Of a stretch of DNA of 55,635 nt, positions 53,601 to 55,635 are shown one piece after another. Each line of letters starts with the position of its first letter. Within the stretch, counting starts at the first letter, position 1. Under the pieces are notes generated by a model that did no database searches, was not told where the DNA came from, and worked only from the letters and a program-made list of their open reading frames with translations. The stretch comes from Cristatella mucedo (Eukaryota; Bryozoa; Phylactolaemata; Cristatellidae), in the NCBI GenBank assembly GCA_009760855.2, contig WPIO01000409.1:1-55635 (forward strand), read 5' to 3'. A program made the translations under genes and the position numbers.

Positions 53601-54950
53601 CGGTGGGCTAGGGGGGCTCTCGGTCAGCTCACGCTCCGTCTGGACTGGGTTTTCCCAGCCCTGCAGGACACCTGCGGCCCCAGCATGAGTTATTGCTCGA
53701 AGGCGGGGAGCAACACGTGGAAGCCCCGTGGCCGGTCCACTGCGCATCTGGGCCTGCTCTCGCCTGCACTGCCGCTCTATATGGCCAGACTGCTTGCATC
53801 GTCGACAAATCGGCTGTCTATTGTGGGTATAAACATCGTCCGGTCGCCCACCACGACCGCCCCTAGGACTGGTCGAAACTTCCCTTGATTTGAGTCTAGC
53901 TTCTATGTCACAAAGGCGCTCAAACTGGGATGCCAAGAGTTGCTCACTAGGGCTTACCATAGTGGTACCTGTTCCACGTAGGCCCATGCCACTGGATTGC
54001 CCTACCATGGGCCTGCTGCCCCACCCGCTAACCTGTCTCTGCCTCTCCAGCTCTTCGCAACGCTCGGCGTATCTCAGAGCTTCATTCAAGTCGCGACACC
54101 CATGGCGAAACACATGTTCGCCAATACGTGGGTTTAAGCCACGCACAAAAATCGGAAGCAGTACCCCGTCGAGGTCGGCAGCGGCCATAGCAGGGTATGC
54201 CATTCCTGCATCCTTCAAGATGCATTCGTAAAATTCGTACACACTTTGCTGCGACAATTGTTGTTTGGCACACAAGCGCATTCTAGCAGCCTCCTGCCAC
54301 CCACTCCGTTCAAAAACTGCTCTCAGGGCCTCTACCAGCTGCTCGAGGGTGTAGTAGCTACCCAGCGACTCCGTCGCTCTTAGGAACACCCTTGTCGCCC
54401 TGCCCTCAAAAAACATGCCTAGTTTATCCAGCTGGATATCACTAGTCCATCCGCAGCCCCTCGCAAGTACACCGAATCGCTTGTACCAGTCCATGAACGA
54501 TTTGCTCCCATCATCGCTAAAGCCCTTTAATGGGAATACTGGGCCTGGAGTGTTCGGGATGCACGGTGGCTCCCGGCCAATACTCATTTGGCCCTGGCCG
54601 ACACTCACCAGTGGCAGTTGACTGGTTATCGGCGTCTGGGGTCTGACTGCGGGCGTGCTGGCGCAACCTGCCGGCCAGGTGGCAGCAGCAGCAAGATACT
54701 CATGTGGTGTAGCTACGGGCTCAGGGCCCTGTCGGACTCTCACTGCTGTGGAACAACCCAAACCCATATCTGACGTTAGATGGGAATCACCTTGGTGCCC
54801 CCGTAGCCGCCAATCTACTGGTCTTTCATGGTCGTACCTAACTCGAGTTCCTGCTTCTAAAGAGTCGTCATCACACGGCAAATTCCCGGGCTGCGTCCGA
54901 TAGTACGCCTCCTGATCCATGGGATAGCTGGGATAACCACTGTCGGCCAT
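53595..54950 (-). CDS. gag: Ty3/gypsy Gag, 451 codons
   Basis: Structural capsid protein of the retrotransposon. The start ATG at 54950 (MADSGYPSYPMDQEAYYRTQ) is the first in a long open frame about 170 bases after the primer-binding site. Residues 1-140 are Pro/Gln-rich and divergent. Residues about 150-300 resemble a capsid ('FMDWYKRFGVLARGCGW', 'YYTLEQLVEALRAVFE', 'LLPIFVRGLNPRIGEHVF'). The nucleocapsid zinc knuckle CX2CX4HX4C is at Cys382, Cys385, His390, Cys395. An Arg/Gly-rich stretch (SPRGGRGGRPDD) precedes it. The frame is intact and ends in the UGA described at 53588-53600. Confidence 0.95.
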   Translation of the reverse strand: MADSGYPSYPMDQEAYYRTQPGNLPCDDDSLEAGTRVRYDHERPVDWRLRGHQGDSHLTSDMGLGCSTAVRVRQGPEPVATPHEYLAAAATWPAGCASTPAVRPQTPITSQLPLVSVGQGQMSIGREPPCIPNTPGPVFPLKGFSDDGSKSFMDWYKRFGVLARGCGWTSDIQLDKLGMFFEGRATRVFLRATESLGSYYTLEQLVEALRAVFERSGWQEAARMRLCAKQQLSQQSVYEFYECILKDAGMAYPAMAAADLDGVLLPIFVRGLNPRIGEHVFRHGCRDLNEALRYAERCEELERQRQVSGWGSRPMVGQSSGMGLRGTGTTMVSPSEQLLASQFERLCDIEARLKSREVSTSPRGGRGGRPDDVYTHNRQPICRRCKQSGHIERQCRREQAQMRSGPATGLPRVAPRLRAITHAGAAGVLQGWENPVQTERELTESPPSPPV

Positions 54951-55119
54951 TACTGAATGGGGTCTATTTTAGTCCTATCCCTCCCTCACGTGATAGGGTC
55001 GACCAATCAGATTCCCTTACCACGGATGAATGTGGACCACTAACAATGCATATATCATGCAAGTAATACAACGCATATAACATACGCTGCGAATATCAAG
55101 AAGGTTGCTAAAATGTTGG

Positions 55120-55137
55120 TCACTGCAAGGGTCGCCA
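55120..55137 (-). other. Primer-binding site
   Basis: Directly inside the 5' LTR (after TTT) the minus strand reads TGGCGACCCTTGCAGTGA. The first 8 bases complement a tRNA 3' end GGTCGCCA; a tRNA-Arg type with a GACC acceptor end is one candidate. Beyond 8 bases the match to any tRNA I can recall weakens. Confidence 0.6.
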
Positions 55138-55140
55138 AAA

Positions 55141-55635
55141 TGTAACCGAGTTCAAGGGGCCGGCGGCTAACTCCCACTATGGCTCGCTACTATCTATGTC
55201 CGTTCTGGGTCGTTACGCCGGGCCCGCCGGTAACAGTGGTTCACACGTGATCAATCGGGTGCACAACACTTTATATAATACACACGCATGCGCTATACAA
55301 AGGAGGGTACTAAACAAGCCTACAGAGGAAGGTCCTATACAAGGTAAACTAAAGGGTGACGCCGCAAGCACGGACAAACGTGTTAGTGCTCAGTCGGCTT
55401 CCACAGTCGCACCGTCGCAGGACTCCGTTTTACCAGTACACGCATACGCCGTCCAAGACCCGGCTAGCTGAGTACTCTGTGGTAGACGGAGCGGACGTCC
55501 AACACTGTCAGGAGCTTCCGCCGAAAGAGAGCGAGCGCGTTGTACCCAGTTCCCGTCCTCGGAACTCTGGGAGCTGACCCCAGGCTTTTCCCTTCCGGGG
55601 CAAGGCAACGCCCAGCCCGACATATCGAATGTCAG
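55141..55635 (-). repeat. 5' LTR of the Ty3/gypsy element, cut by the window
   Basis: Inner end TGTAAC on plus (GTTACA on minus). A TATATAAA core promoter lies on minus at 55270-55277 and would drive the genomic transcript toward gag. Twelve differences from the 3' LTR, clustered at 55218-55265. Confidence 0.95.

Larger units (their letters stand above)
48913..55635 (-). mobile_element. Ty3/gypsy LTR retrotransposon, nearly intact, runs off the window
   Basis: Minus-strand element with two LTRs exactly 6228 bp apart: 3' LTR from 48913, 5' LTR from 55141 to beyond the window. Order is LTR, primer-binding site, gag, pol (PR-RT-RH-IN), LTR, the Ty3/gypsy order with integrase last. The 495 bases of LTR visible in both copies differ at 12 positions and have no indels, so the insertion is young relative to all other repeats here. 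The far flank is outside, so a target-site duplication cannot be checked. No env-like ORF is present. Confidence 0.97.

Noticed and set aside
52939-53688. 249-codon plus frame opposite gag-pol
   Set aside because: Shadow of the well-supported minus-strand Pol/Gag coding frame.

Overview
This is a stretch of animal nuclear DNA, almost certainly from an invertebrate metazoan. It has no operons or dense coding. It is built from degraded LINEs of the L2/CR1 type, tRNA-derived SINEs, LTR retrotransposons, microsatellites and segmental duplications, with a few isolated exon-like islands that have splice signals. Nothing in the sequence names the species, so I do not assign one.

Layout. 0.1-9 kb: a unit of about 3.4 kb, present twice in tandem plus a third start, carries L2 3' ends in head-to-head orientation, L2 reverse-transcriptase (RT) pieces and a small ORF that is open in one copy and broken in the other; an antisense L2 follows. 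9-14.5 kb: a GC-richer stretch, a (TC)n tract and more decayed L2 RT/endonuclease. 15-18 kb: a minus-strand exon candidate (phase 1 at both ends), then three related LTRs. Two of these lie back to back in opposite orientation, and two flank a gag-like remnant without pol. 18-27.3 kb: SINEs and a second large direct duplication (20.35-22.75 and 23.6-27.26 kb). 28.5-30.3 kb: one exon candidate of unknown function and a 26-codon exon that looks like the segment just before Walker A in the second nucleotide-binding domain of an ABCC/MRP transporter. 31-40 kb: old tandem repeats of about 170-185 bp and a younger duplication in which one copy carries, and the other lacks, a 742-bp solo LTR. 40-47 kb: nested and tail-to-tail L2 copies with two kinds of SINE. 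47.9-48.3 kb: a higher-order minisatellite. 48.9-55.6 kb (running off the window): a young, nearly intact Ty3/gypsy retrotransposon on the minus strand.

The Ty3/gypsy element is the only well-preserved coding unit. Gag (with a CCHC zinc knuckle) and Pol (protease, RT, RNase H, integrase) lie in the same frame, separated by a single UGA in the context UGA-CUA-G, the classical leaky-stop context. This suggests Gag-Pol is made by stop-codon readthrough. A second in-frame stop (TAA) near the Pol C-terminus, between the integrase core and the GPY-type module, probably disables this copy. The L2 copies are all dead at the RT active site, and the SINEs carry the same 3' hairpin tail as the L2s, which points to SINE mobilisation by L2 machinery in the past. 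I found no prokaryotic features, CRISPR arrays or intact tRNA/rRNA genes.
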